Assembly: GCA_002711555.1 (NCBI GenBank)
Contig: PARQ01000006.1
Location: forward strand, 54,842-69,380
Direction: 5' to 3'
Source of the DNA: Rhodospirillaceae bacterium
GTDB lineage: Bacteria > Pseudomonadota > Alphaproteobacteria > UBA8366
DNA length: 14,539 nt
The notes under the pieces were generated by a model. That model was given only the letters and a program-made list of their open reading frames with translations, searched no databases and was not told the DNA's origin. Made by a program: the position numbers and the translations under genes. This document shows positions 8,104 to 14,486 of the stretch, piece by piece (the stretch's first letter is position 1; each line of letters starts with the position of its first letter).

Positions 8104-8137
8104 AAAAAAAAATGGGGGAAGACGAAGGCTTCCCCCA
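8104..8137 (-). terminator. Rho-independent terminator after amtB
   Basis: A nine-base-pair perfect stem (8113-8121 with 8129-8137, core GGGGGAAG/CTTCCCCC) encloses a seven-base loop. On the minus strand it is followed directly by a run of nine T (8104-8112). It begins about 25 bases after the amtB stop, which closes the glnK-amtB unit and separates it from the aminotransferase operon. On the plus strand only a short GTTTTT follows, so termination in that direction is less likely. Confidence 0.93.
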
Positions 8138-8162
8138 GGCGTTTTTGTAGGTAGTTAGGGAT

Positions 8163-9527
8163 TTATTTTGTGCTCTGTCTGAATTCGGGATATGCTTCCA
8201 TACCTAGTTCATCCTTATCTAAGCCAATTATTTCAGCCTCTTCATCGACCCTGATACCGATAGTAATCTTGAGCAGGTACCATGTAGTCGCACTAGTAAC
8301 GACTACGAAAGCGCCAATAGCTGCTATTCCAAATGCTTGGGTAATCAATGAACCGCTTCCGAATATACCGACTGCAAGAGTGCCCCAAATCCCGGCGAAC
8401 AGGTGCGCTGAAATCGCTCCTACAACATCGTCAATCTTCATCTTGTCCAATAACGGTACAGAGACGGTGACAATGACACCCCCAATAGCTCCAATTACGC
8501 AGGCAAGGAGGTGGTTTTGAAGGTCAGGACCCGCTGTAATAGATACTAAGCCGGCAATCGCTCCATTTAACGCGAAGGTGAGATCAATCTTCTTATATAG
8601 AACTTGGGCAGCTATCATCGCGGCGATCGTGCCAGCTGCTGCTGCGAGATTGGTATTTACGTATACGATTGCAATAGCGACTGCATCTGCAGCACTACCG
8701 AGGGCCAGTTGAGATCCCCCGTTGAAACCAAACCAGCCAAACCAAAGAATAAAAGTGCCTAAGGTTGCCAATGGCAAGTTTGCTCCCGGGATTGGTTGGA
8801 CGGAACCGTCCTTGGCATATTTTCCACTTCGAGCACCTAAAATTAAAGCACCCGTTAGTGCCGCCCATCCACCTGTGGAATGAACAAGTGTGGAACCTGC
8901 AAAGTCTGAAAATCCCATTTCGTTGAGCCATCCCTCTCCCCAAACCCAAGAAGCCTGTATTGGGTAAATAAACCCTGTAAGGACAACAACAAAAATCAGA
9001 AAAGGCCATACTTTTATCCGCTCAGCGACGGTACCAGACACAATTGATGCGGCGGTAGCCACAAATACCATTTGGAAAAACCAATCTGACATTACAGAAT
9101 AACCTGCCCCATTAGCCGCTTTCACAATTTCTGGGGTCACTTTTTCCGCTACTGTAGCCGCGAGAAGATCTATCTCGGCCTGGGACGTGTTGTAAAAAAG
9201 ACTAAAACTTCCCATCCAGCCGCCCTTCGGAACATCCGTGTACATTAAGTTATAACCTATGGCGTAGAACATAATGCCCGCTATTGAGTATAACGCCATA
9301 TTCTTTAAGCAAATCGCTGCCGTATTTTTTGTGCGAACCAAGCCAGACTCAAGCATTGCAAATCCCGCTGCCATCAGCATCACAAGAAAGCCATGCACAA
9401 GAAAAGAAAAGGTATTCAAGACGAAGGCTGTTTCTTCTGTAACAGCGGCATACGCCGGCATAGAGAAACCTACCGTGATGAATGACGCTACGCCAAAAGA
9501 ACGCGTTAATTTTAAAATTGATGTCAT
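8163..9527 (-). CDS. amtB: Ammonium transporter AmtB
   Basis: This 454-residue ammonium channel of the inner membrane has an N-terminal signal peptide (basic n-region, hydrophobic core, PAYA cleavage near 27), as Amt precursors often do. About eleven membrane segments follow. Diagnostic residues are the start of the core FAMLESGLVRTKN (56-68), SDWFFQMVFVATAASIVSGT (with the AERIK motif after it), Asp208 in DFAGSTLVHSTGG, and the pore histidine pair His216 and His375 (SAHLFAGIWGT). A loop at about 112-145 is somewhat longer than in E. coli AmtB. The gene starts 13 bases after glnK, with GGGAG eight bases before the ATG and overlapping the glnK end region, so the pair is translated from one transcript. 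GlnK is expected to plug the channel under ammonium excess. Transcription ends at the strong hairpin downstream. Confidence 0.97.
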   Translation of the reverse strand: MTSILKLTRSFGVASFITVGFSMPAYAAVTEETAFVLNTFSFLVHGFLVMLMAAGFAMLESGLVRTKNTAAICLKNMALYSIAGIMFYAIGYNLMYTDVPKGGWMGSFSLFYNTSQAEIDLLAATVAEKVTPEIVKAANGAGYSVMSDWFFQMVFVATAASIVSGTVAERIKVWPFLIFVVVLTGFIYPIQASWVWGEGWLNEMGFSDFAGSTLVHSTGGWAALTGALILGARSGKYAKDGSVQPIPGANLPLATLGTFILWFGWFGFNGGSQLALGSAADAVAIAIVYVNTNLAAAAGTIAAMIAAQVLYKKIDLTFALNGAIAGLVSITAGPDLQNHLLACVIGAIGGVIVTVSVPLLDKMKIDDVVGAISAHLFAGIWGTLAVGIFGSGSLITQAFGIAAIGAFVVVTSATTWYLLKITIGIRVDEEAEIIGLDKDELGMEAYPEFRQSTK

Positions 9528-9540
9528 TTTTTAGTCTCCC

Positions 9541-9903
9541 TTAGAGTGCGTCGGCGTCAGTATCGCCGGTTCTAATACGTACTGTTTTGATAAGGTCGGA
9601 AACGAATATTTTTCCATCACCAATCTTTCCCGTGCTAGCAGCGGCCTGCGCGGCCTCCACTATTGCTTCGACTTTGCTTTCTTCGCACGCTACTTCGATT
9701 TTAACTTTTGGTAGAAAGTTGACTGCATATTCAGCTCCCCGGTAAACTTCTGTTTGTCCCTTCTGTCGTCCGAAGCCTTTGACTTCGCTAACGGTCATTC
9801 CTTCAACGCCTAATCCGGTCAATGCTTCCCGCACTTCATCCAACTTGAATGGCTTTATAATCATCATCACTAATTTCATTTGGCTTGTACTGCTTTTGGC
9901 CAT
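9541..9903 (-). CDS. glnK: Nitrogen regulatory protein P-II (GlnK)
   Basis: This 120-residue PII protein signals nitrogen status by binding ATP, ADP and 2-oxoglutarate and by uridylylation, and it gates AmtB. The body matches the family: KLVMMIIKPFKLDEVREAL (10-28), GMTVSEVKGFGRQKG (35-49), and a T-loop with Tyr59 in YRGAEYAVNFLPKVKIE (equivalent to Tyr51, the uridylylation site). TGKIGDGKIFV (91-101) and the C-terminal VRIRTGDTDADAL complete it. The usual PII start aligns with Met9, so the annotated ATG adds eight residues (AKSSTSQ-type). ATG 9903 has an AGG nine bases upstream, whereas the Met9 codon has no ribosome-binding site, so I prefer the longer form. Linkage to amtB favours GlnK over GlnB. 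Regulatory candidates upstream are listed separately. Confidence 0.96.
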   Translation of the reverse strand: MAKSSTSQMKLVMMIIKPFKLDEVREALTGLGVEGMTVSEVKGFGRQKGQTEVYRGAEYAVNFLPKVKIEVACEESKVEAIVEAAQAAASTGKIGDGKIFVSDLIKTVRIRTGDTDADAL

Positions 9904-9911
9904 AATTGATA

Positions 9912-9925
9912 CCTAACTGTTTAGG
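9912..9925 (-). promoter_or_regulatory. Small hairpin over the glnK ribosome-binding site
   Basis: A five-base-pair inverted repeat (CCTAA, four-base loop, TTAGG) contains the AGG that is the only Shine-Dalgarno-like sequence before glnK. If it folds in RNA it would partly hide the ribosome-binding site. The stem is short and AT-rich, so this is a weak candidate. Confidence 0.3.
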
Positions 9926-9985
9926 GTTAAAAATTTATCCTTCCAAATTGCTCGTAGTCGGCCCTAATAAATCAAAAACCATGCC

Positions 9986-10017
9986 GTTTTGCTGATATGA
10001 GAAAATATCAACAAAAC
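9986..10017 (-). promoter_or_regulatory. 13-bp-arm inverted repeat in the glnK leader (RNA hairpin or operator)
   Basis: In the glnK direction, GTTTTGTTGATAT and ATATCAGCAAAAC are separated by six bases (TTTCTC). The arms pair over 13 positions; the single non-Watson-Crick pair is G-U in the glnK-sense RNA but would be C-A in the opposite RNA. That favours a structure acting in the glnK transcript. There is no T-run, so it is not a terminator. It lies about 80 bases upstream of the glnK ATG and just inside the transcript start predicted from the sigma-54-like element. An operator for a dimeric regulator is the alternative reading. Confidence 0.55.
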
Positions 10018-10028
10018 CAATTGTTTAA

Positions 10029-10046
10029 GGCATATTCTTTTCCAAG
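10029..10046 (-). promoter_or_regulatory. Candidate sigma-54 (-24/-12) promoter for glnK-amtB
   Basis: On the minus strand TTGGAAAAGAATATGCC carries the invariant GG and GC with exactly ten bases between. It matches the wider consensus YTGGCACG-N4-TTGCW only in part (TTGG, one A, TGC). Transcription would begin near 10018-10020. NtrC/sigma-54 control of glnK-amtB is well known in proteobacteria, which raises the prior, but the partial match keeps this tentative. Confidence 0.4.
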
Positions 10047-10074
10047 CCGGACTGGCCGCAAAACTGAACTGAAT

Positions 10075-10116
10075 AAAAATTAATCACAAGGTGCGCGCAT
10101 GATCAAAAATTAATCA
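10075..10116. repeat. Two identical 12-bp direct repeats upstream of glnK
   Basis: AAAAATTAATCA occurs at 10075-10086 and again at 10105-10116, a 30-base period close to three helical turns. Relative to the sigma-54-like element the copies lie about 55-65 and 85-95 bases upstream of the predicted glnK start, the range where activators bind. The GC-rich segment between them (GGTGCGCGC) is unlike its surroundings. AT-rich sequence can repeat by chance, so function is unproved. Confidence 0.5.
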
Positions 10117-10136
10117 GAATAATGATGGTGTGGCCC

Positions 10137-10164
10137 TGGACAGTTGGGAATAAAAAAGTATTCT
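10137..10164 (+). promoter_or_regulatory. Candidate sigma-70-type promoter for the ubiH-family gene
   Basis: TGGACA (10137-10142) and TATTCT (10159-10164) are separated by 16 bases. The -10 box ends seven bases before the ATG at 10172, so initiation would fall at or next to the start codon. No Shine-Dalgarno is present in between, consistent with a leaderless message. Only four of six -10 positions match consensus. Confidence 0.35.
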
Positions 10165-10171
10165 TAGATTT

Positions 10172-11410
10172 ATGAGTAATGATGCAGATATTTCGGCAGA
10201 TATCCTTATTGTTGGTGGGGGTATGGTGGGTGCCACCCTTGGCATCACTCTGAGTGGGGCTGGGCTTAAAGTGGCTTTAGCAGACCGTCTGGCAAGTGGA
10301 TCTGACACAGCAAAGAGTTATGACGGTAGGGCCTCTGCGATTGCAAACGGCTCCGTGAACATTTTAAAGGGGATAGGGGTTTGGCCACATCTCGAGGCCA
10401 TTGCGTCTCCCATCTGGGATATTAGGGTTGCTGATGGGCATCCCTTACGCGGCATCTCTCCTTTGTTCCTACATTACGACCACTCGGACGTTGGAGCGAG
10501 TCCCTTCGGTTACATAATTGAAAACCGCTCGATCCGAGAAGCACTTGGAACTGTTGCTTCGGATTGCAAATCTTTGAAGCTCGTCCACTCTGCAAATGTG
10601 GTATCAGTGCAGCGAGGACCATTCGGTGTACTTGTTGAGACCGAGTCGGGGATCCGATTAAATGCTTCATTACTCATCGCTGCTGATGGGCGCGGATCGC
10701 AGATCCGCAATGAAGCGGGGATTAAAACACGTACTAAAATATACGACCAAAAATCCATTGTCTGCAATGTTCGTCACGAGCGGGATCATGCTGGCACTGC
10801 TGTTGAATTATTTCTTCCCGGAGGACCGTTCGCGATGCTTCCAATGACTGAGAATCGCTGCAATGTTGTCTGGACTGAGCGAATAGATCTTGTCGATCAT
10901 TACATGGCACTTCCGGAAGGTAGGTTTTTGAAAGAACTCAGTCAACGATTCGGAGGCTGGTTAGGCAAGATTGATTTGGTCAGCCCACGTCATGTATACC
11001 CGCTCGGCATGTTGCACTCTGAACGATACACTAGCCAAAGGTTAGCACTCGTTGGTGACGCTGCGCACGCAATCCATCCCATAGCGGGACAAGGACTGAA
11101 TTTAGGGCTCCGTGATGTTGCCGCATTGGCAGAACTTATCGTGGACACGGCTCGTGTTGGCGGTGATGTTGGCTCTTACAATGTTCTAGCTCGCTATGAA
11201 CGATGGCGGCGCTTCGATAATTTTGTTTTGATAGCCGTGACTGATAGCCTTAATCGCCTTTTTTCAAATGACATAGGCCCCCTGCGTCTCTCCAGGGATA
11301 TGGGGCTTGCTCTCGTCGACAAGCTACCCTTGATAAAGAAATTCCTTATGCGGCATGCAATGGGTCAAGTTGGGAAGCTACCGCGGCTAGTGCGAGGGGA
11401 CGCACTCTAA
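10172..11410 (+). CDS. UbiH/UbiF/COQ6-family FAD-dependent ubiquinone-biosynthesis monooxygenase
   Basis: This 412-residue flavoprotein belongs to the UbiH/UbiF/VisC/COQ6 hydroxylases that add ring hydroxyl groups during ubiquinone synthesis at the inner membrane. It shows the N-terminal dinucleotide-binding fold with GGGMVG (15-20), the middle FAD/NAD motif AADGRGSQIR (170-179), and the family signature RLALVGDAAHAIHPIAGQGLN (290-310) with the flavin-contacting GD. Length is typical. Which ring position it hydroxylates (UbiH, UbiF, UbiI or the alphaproteobacterial UbiL type) cannot be read from the sequence, so no symbol is given. The ATG has no Shine-Dalgarno and may start a leaderless message. 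It is transcribed away from glnK and converges on the DUF971 gene, with 34 bases between the stops and no clear terminator. Confidence 0.92.
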   Translation: MSNDADISADILIVGGGMVGATLGITLSGAGLKVALADRLASGSDTAKSYDGRASAIANGSVNILKGIGVWPHLEAIASPIWDIRVADGHPLRGISPLFLHYDHSDVGASPFGYIIENRSIREALGTVASDCKSLKLVHSANVVSVQRGPFGVLVETESGIRLNASLLIAADGRGSQIRNEAGIKTRTKIYDQKSIVCNVRHERDHAGTAVELFLPGGPFAMLPMTENRCNVVWTERIDLVDHYMALPEGRFLKELSQRFGGWLGKIDLVSPRHVYPLGMLHSERYTSQRLALVGDAAHAIHPIAGQGLNLGLRDVAALAELIVDTARVGGDVGSYNVLARYERWRRFDNFVLIAVTDSLNRLFSNDIGPLRLSRDMGLALVDKLPLIKKFLMRHAMGQVGKLPRLVRGDAL

Positions 11411-11444
11411 AGCCGGCACATTGGATTTAAGGCGTCACACAAAG

Positions 11445-11813
11445 CTATGGTGATCGGCTAAGACCGTGTTCTTTAAGTGTCTGCAAATAAGCCTGCCAAA
11501 TGGCATCCTGGTCACGACCTAACCGATAAAGGTTTTCCCAAGTATAAATCCCAGTGTTGTGAAGATCGTCAAAATGAATCCGTATCGCATAACGACCTAC
11601 TTTTTCGACATTCATCACAGCCACATGTTTTCGACCTGCCACAATCTTCTTTTCACCGGGGCTATGGCCACGCACCTCGGCTGACGGACTTTCAACCCGA
11701 AGCAACTCAGCAGAAAGGCTAAATATGTTGCCATCTTCGAATTCAATATCAATTTGCCGCTTATTCTTGTTGAGACGAATTTCAACGGGCCAATGTTTGC
11801 TGTTAGACTGCAT
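11445..11813 (-). CDS. DUF971 family protein
   Basis: This 122-residue small protein carries the DUF971 domain (PF06155, related to the N-terminal domain of gamma-butyrobetaine hydroxylase). Matching segments are PVEIRLNKNKRQIDIEFEDG (9-28), LSAELLRVESPSAEVRGHSPGE-like core, and GIYTWENLYRLG (88-99). In related proteins this fold is linked to iron-sulfur biology, often near Mrp/ApbC, but no enzymatic role is established here and no conserved metal cysteines are seen. It starts 32 bases after the Trm112 stop with only a weak ribosome-binding site, and is probably the last gene of the cnoX-LON-trm112 unit. Confidence 0.85.
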   Translation of the reverse strand: MQSNSKHWPVEIRLNKNKRQIDIEFEDGNIFSLSAELLRVESPSAEVRGHSPGEKKIVAGRKHVAVMNVEKVGRYAIRIHFDDLHNTGIYTWENLYRLGRDQDAIWQAYLQTLKEHGLSRSP

Positions 11814-11845
11814 TAAAAAGCTCGATGTGGCTTTACTAGAAAGTA

Positions 11846-12034
11846 TTAATCAAGAGATCGAGCTTCATCAGCCAACATAATAGGTATTCCGTCTCGTATT
11901 GGATAGGCCAACTTGGCTTGTTCGCTTATCAACTCTTGTGCTTCATGATCATAGCGTAATGAACATTTTGTGACGGGGCAAACTAATATTTCTAGTAATT
12001 TTGGGTCTACGGAAGGTATATGTTCGTCTGCCAT
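11846..12034 (-). CDS. Trm112 family protein
   Basis: This 62-residue protein matches the bacterial Trm112/YcaR family (PF03966): [14 protein letters not shown] (13-26), [21 protein letters not shown] (the family hallmark region) and ARSLD at the end. Trm112 proteins are small activating partners of methyltransferases in eukaryotes and archaea; the bacterial role is not settled. The first zinc-site CPxC is altered: Cys19 is kept but position 22 is Thr, while an extra Cys occurs at 24. The ATG has a good GGAG seven bases upstream. It lies between the LON-domain gene and DUF971. Confidence 0.92.
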   Translation of the reverse strand: MADEHIPSVDPKLLEILVCPVTKCSLRYDHEAQELISEQAKLAYPIRDGIPIMLADEARSLD

Positions 12035-12121
12035 CGTGATACTCCAAATATGAAAAAATCCCAGAAGTTATCAATTAGTTAAATAATTTTTGCCAATCTG
12101 CATGTTGATATCCAAGTAAGC

Positions 12122-12778
12122 TCATTGCCGGTCAAAATTCTCACCTCCTAAGCTCATAACGGCCATGCTAACCAAAGTGGTTAATACCTTTATCCTTTCG
12201 GGAACAGTTACTGCTTCTAGTAAGGCTTGCTTTTCAGGTGGCTCAAAAGGGCAAATCATCGCTACGGAAGTTACAAGGCGTTCACAAGGAGCTTCCTCAA
12301 TAGCATCCCAATTTGCATCAATTTTGTTAATAGCAAAGTATTTTCTTAATGATTTTAAAAACTCGTCTCTGTCAGGTATATCATTATTGTTGTCATCTAG
12401 ATCGTGGGAGTAAGGGCTCCAATCGGGCTCTATCAAGCGACAGCCATTTTTGGGTGCTAATTCCCGATTTATGTTGAACCGCGCAATTCCTTTTAATGTT
12501 ATGAGGTATCGTCCGTCTTCGGTCTCCTCAAAGCTTACAATGCGACCGGCACAACCAGTATTATAAACTGGTTGATCGCCGACAATATCTTCACATGGGC
12601 GGGGTTGGATCATGCCTATCATCCGGTCTCCTCCCAAAGCATCTGATGTCATATTTAAATAACGCGGTTCGAAGATATTAAGAGGCAAGAAACCACCCGG
12701 TAAGAGTAATACGCCAGGTAGTGGAAAAATAGGAATTATGTCGCCGAGATCCTCAAACCCGGGGTCAAAAACACTCAT
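12122..12778 (-). CDS. LON substrate-binding-domain protein (no protease domain)
   Basis: This 218-residue protein is a stand-alone Lon N-terminal-type domain (PF02190). The hallmark stretch is IPIFPLPGVLLLPG followed by LPLNIFEPRY (15-41), then RMIGMIQP and GCAGRIVSFEETEDGRYLITLKG. There is no AAA+ or serine protease domain, so it is not a protease. It may bind unfolded or partner proteins, by analogy with Lon. The ATG overlaps the cnoX stop by four bases (ATGA), a sign of translational coupling. Pairing with a thioredoxin-type holdase suggests a joint proteostasis role, which is inference. An 87-base gap separates it from Trm112. Confidence 0.9.
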   Translation of the reverse strand: MSVFDPGFEDLGDIIPIFPLPGVLLLPGGFLPLNIFEPRYLNMTSDALGGDRMIGMIQPRPCEDIVGDQPVYNTGCAGRIVSFEETEDGRYLITLKGIARFNINRELAPKNGCRLIEPDWSPYSHDLDDNNNDIPDRDEFLKSLRKYFAINKIDANWDAIEEAPCERLVTSVAMICPFEPPEKQALLEAVTVPERIKVLTTLVSMAVMSLGGENFDRQ

Positions 12779-13719
12779 GAGAAGAGTATTAAAGAGAGTT
12801 GTTGGCGACCATCCAAAGTCGCCGGATCATCATTGCCCAAAGCGTCAAACATCTTTAAGAGCTGTTTCCTTGCTGAATCTTCATTCCAACTTCTGTCTCT
12901 TTTGATGATATACAGCAAGTGGCTTATAGCGCTCTCTTTGTCTCCCTGTGCGAAAAGAGCTAGAGCTAAATCGAACCGTGCTTGGTGGTTTCCTGGATTT
13001 TCAGTAACTTCTATTTTTAGGGTTTCTGACTGATTGGCTGCCTCAGCGCCAGCCCCTGCGAGCTCTAAACTAGCGCGTACTGAACTTATATCAGCATCGC
13101 CTTGTTTGTCTTCCGGGACATCAGCTAATAATTTTTTTACAGCATCAACCTGTCCTTCGGCCAATAAACATTTTGCGAGGCCCGCTACCGCTGCTGTATT
13201 ATCTGGTTGTTGTTGAAGAATTTGGTCGTAAAGCGCACTTGAATTTTGAGTGTCGCCTCCCGCGAAAAGTTCTGCTGCATGGCCCAGCGCTTGTTCCAAT
13301 GGTGATGGCTCGGCGGTACCACCGGTACGTTGAATTGCCCGATCAATAAAACTCCGTATCTGGCTCTCAGGCTGCGCGCCTACAAAACCATCAACAGGCT
13401 GCCCGTTCACGAATGCAAAGACTGCAGGAATCGACTGTACCTGCATCTGTTGTGCTATCTCCGGGGACTTCTCAATGTCAATTTTAACGAGTTTTACACT
13501 TCCGCCTTTTTCAAGAACAATTTTTTCAATAATTGGACCCAACTGCTTACAGGGACCACACCATTCAGCCCAAAAATCTACTATTACTGGCGTGTCTCGA
13601 CTTGTCGCAATAACGTCTTCTGCGAACTCAGCAGCTGAACTTTCTTTGATGACACTTGGATCTCCGGTAAGATTGCCGAACGAGGGCTGATCCATGGGCG
13701 TAACGTCCTTCATGTGCAC
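12775..13719 (-). CDS. cnoX: CnoX/YbbN-type thioredoxin with C-terminal TPR region (chaperedoxin)
   Basis: This 314-residue protein joins an N-terminal thioredoxin domain (about 24-132) to a C-terminal helical TPR region (about 145-300). The active site is WCGPC (Cys54, Cys57) and the cis-proline is in SIPAV (Pro98), so it should be a working thioredoxin as well as a holdase; the E. coli protein lacks the first cysteine. CnoX-type proteins protect unfolded proteins during oxidative or chlorine stress and pass them to refolding chaperones. The start may be GTG 13719 (AAAGGA five bases upstream) or ATG 13713; the thioredoxin domain is unaffected. It heads a unit with the LON-domain gene (four-base overlap), Trm112 and DUF971. 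A 68-base gap follows the upstream YbaK gene. Confidence 0.93.
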   Translation of the reverse strand: MHMKDVTPMDQPSFGNLTGDPSVIKESSAAEFAEDVIATSRDTPVIVDFWAEWCGPCKQLGPIIEKIVLEKGGSVKLVKIDIEKSPEIAQQMQVQSIPAVFAFVNGQPVDGFVGAQPESQIRSFIDRAIQRTGGTAEPSPLEQALGHAAELFAGGDTQNSSALYDQILQQQPDNTAAVAGLAKCLLAEGQVDAVKKLLADVPEDKQGDADISSVRASLELAGAGAEAANQSETLKIEVTENPGNHQARFDLALALFAQGDKESAISHLLYIIKRDRSWNEDSARKQLLKMFDALGNDDPATLDGRQQLSLILFS

Positions 13720-13787
13720 TACCGTCCTTTGTTTTTAGCTAACCAAAAATAGTTTATCAGAGCACTCACGTTTACAAAACACACGAG

Positions 13788-14375
13788 TCAACAGTTAGGA
13801 CGGCTATCCATACAAGTCAATTGCGCGAAATCAACGATTTTCGGTGGATGATGATAAGCTTCTAAAAATCGGAGTAAATCTTTCACAGCGATAGCGACGG
13901 TCATATTATTTCGAAGTGGATGAGCATTAATTTTATGATAGTCTAACAAGTTTTGATCGAGTACTACTTTTACGGTTTTGCTCTTGTCATTCATTATGGC
14001 GAAAGGAGTGACTGATCCTGGTTCAACACCCAAGGTTTCTCTCAGCATAGTTATATCGCCAAAAGAAAGGCTGCCAGCTGCACCTAAAGATCGACGTAGC
14101 GATTTGAGTTCTATAACTTGATTTTCAAGTGCAGAAACAAGCCATAGATTTTTCTTTTTGTCTCTTAGGAAGAGATTTTTTATATGTGCGCCCGGCAGCA
14201 AACCTGTCTCTTTTTTTGATTGTTTCACGGTATAAACTGCTGGGTGTGTAAAGCTTTTGTAGTTTATCTGAAGTTTCTCGAAGCAGCGGAACAACTCAGC
14301 AGGGGTGCAAAAACTCGTATTAACCATAAACTTTACCATTGCATTTAATTGATTTCTGCGAGCTAGGTCTTGCAA
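13788..14375 (-). CDS. YbaK/ProX-domain prolyl-tRNA editing protein (PrdX/ProXp-ala-like)
   Basis: This 195-residue protein carries the YbaK/aminoacyl-tRNA deacylase domain (PF04073). Matching segments are THPAVYTVKQSKKETG-like (43-58), GAHIKNLFLRDKK with conserved Lys66, LWLVSALE (77-84), LSFGD, LGVEPGSVTPFAIMND (115-130) and HPLRNN (152-157). Such free-standing proteins hydrolyse mischarged tRNA, most often Ala-tRNA(Pro), and so keep translation accurate. The preferred start is TTG 14375, since GAGGTG lies seven bases upstream and a stop precedes it in frame; ATG 14339 is an alternative without a ribosome-binding site. The N-terminal region is therefore about a dozen residues longer than usual, and the C-terminal tail (after IVDF) adds a Cys-containing end. 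It is divergent from the tRNA-Gly gene. Confidence 0.88.
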   Translation of the reverse strand: MQDLARRNQLNAMVKFMVNTSFCTPAELFRCFEKLQINYKSFTHPAVYTVKQSKKETGLLPGAHIKNLFLRDKKKNLWLVSALENQVIELKSLRRSLGAAGSLSFGDITMLRETLGVEPGSVTPFAIMNDKSKTVKVVLDQNLLDYHKINAHPLRNNMTVAIAVKDLLRFLEAYHHPPKIVDFAQLTCMDSRPNC

Positions 14376-14397
14376 AGCGTGTCACCTCACGTATTAT
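14370..14397 (+). promoter_or_regulatory. Probable tRNA-Gly promoter
   Basis: TTGCAA (14370-14375) and TATTAT (14392-14397) are separated by 16 bases, and initiation near 14404 would be just upstream of the tRNA at 14412. The -10 matches five of six consensus positions and the -35 four of six. The -35 box overlaps the likely TTG start codon of the divergent YbaK-family gene. Confidence 0.5.
14383..14388 (-). promoter_or_regulatory. Ribosome-binding site deciding the YbaK-family start
   Basis: Minus-strand GAGGTG lies seven bases before TTG 14375, and no comparable site precedes the later ATG codons. It lies within the spacer of the probable tRNA-Gly promoter on the other strand. Confidence 0.5.
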
Positions 14398-14411
14398 CAG
14401 GTTATGTGAAC

Positions 14412-14486
14412 GCGGGCGTAGCTCAGGGGTAGAGCGCAACCTTGCCAAGGTTGAAGTCGTGAGTTCGAATCTCATCGCCCGCTCCA
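14412..14486 (+). tRNA. tRNA-Gly (anticodon GCC)
   Basis: A full cloverleaf of 75 bases is visible. The acceptor stem GCGGGCG pairs with CGCCCGC, the D-arm is GCTCAGGGGTAGAGC, and the anticodon stem CAACC/GGTTG holds loop TTGCCAA with GCC at 14444-14446. The T-arm is GTGAG-TTCGAAT-CTCAT, followed by discriminator T and an encoded CCA (14484-14486). It would read GGC and GGU glycine codons. Confidence 0.98.

Noticed and set aside
8170..8520. 116-codon plus-strand frame opposite amtB
   Set aside because: Antisense to conserved AmtB coding sequence, with no family features of its own.
10088..10102. GC-rich segment between the direct repeats as an NtrC site
   Set aside because: Only one half resembles GCACC and the partner half at proper spacing is missing.
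11411..11459. AGCCG/CGGCT inverted repeat between the convergent ubiH-family and DUF971 genes
   Set aside because: A 39-base loop and only five pairs, partly inside DUF971; not a convincing bidirectional terminator.
13720..13787. Promoter for cnoX in the YbaK-cnoX gap
   Set aside because: A TTGACT is present but no acceptable -10 lies at 16-18 bases; other pairings match poorly.
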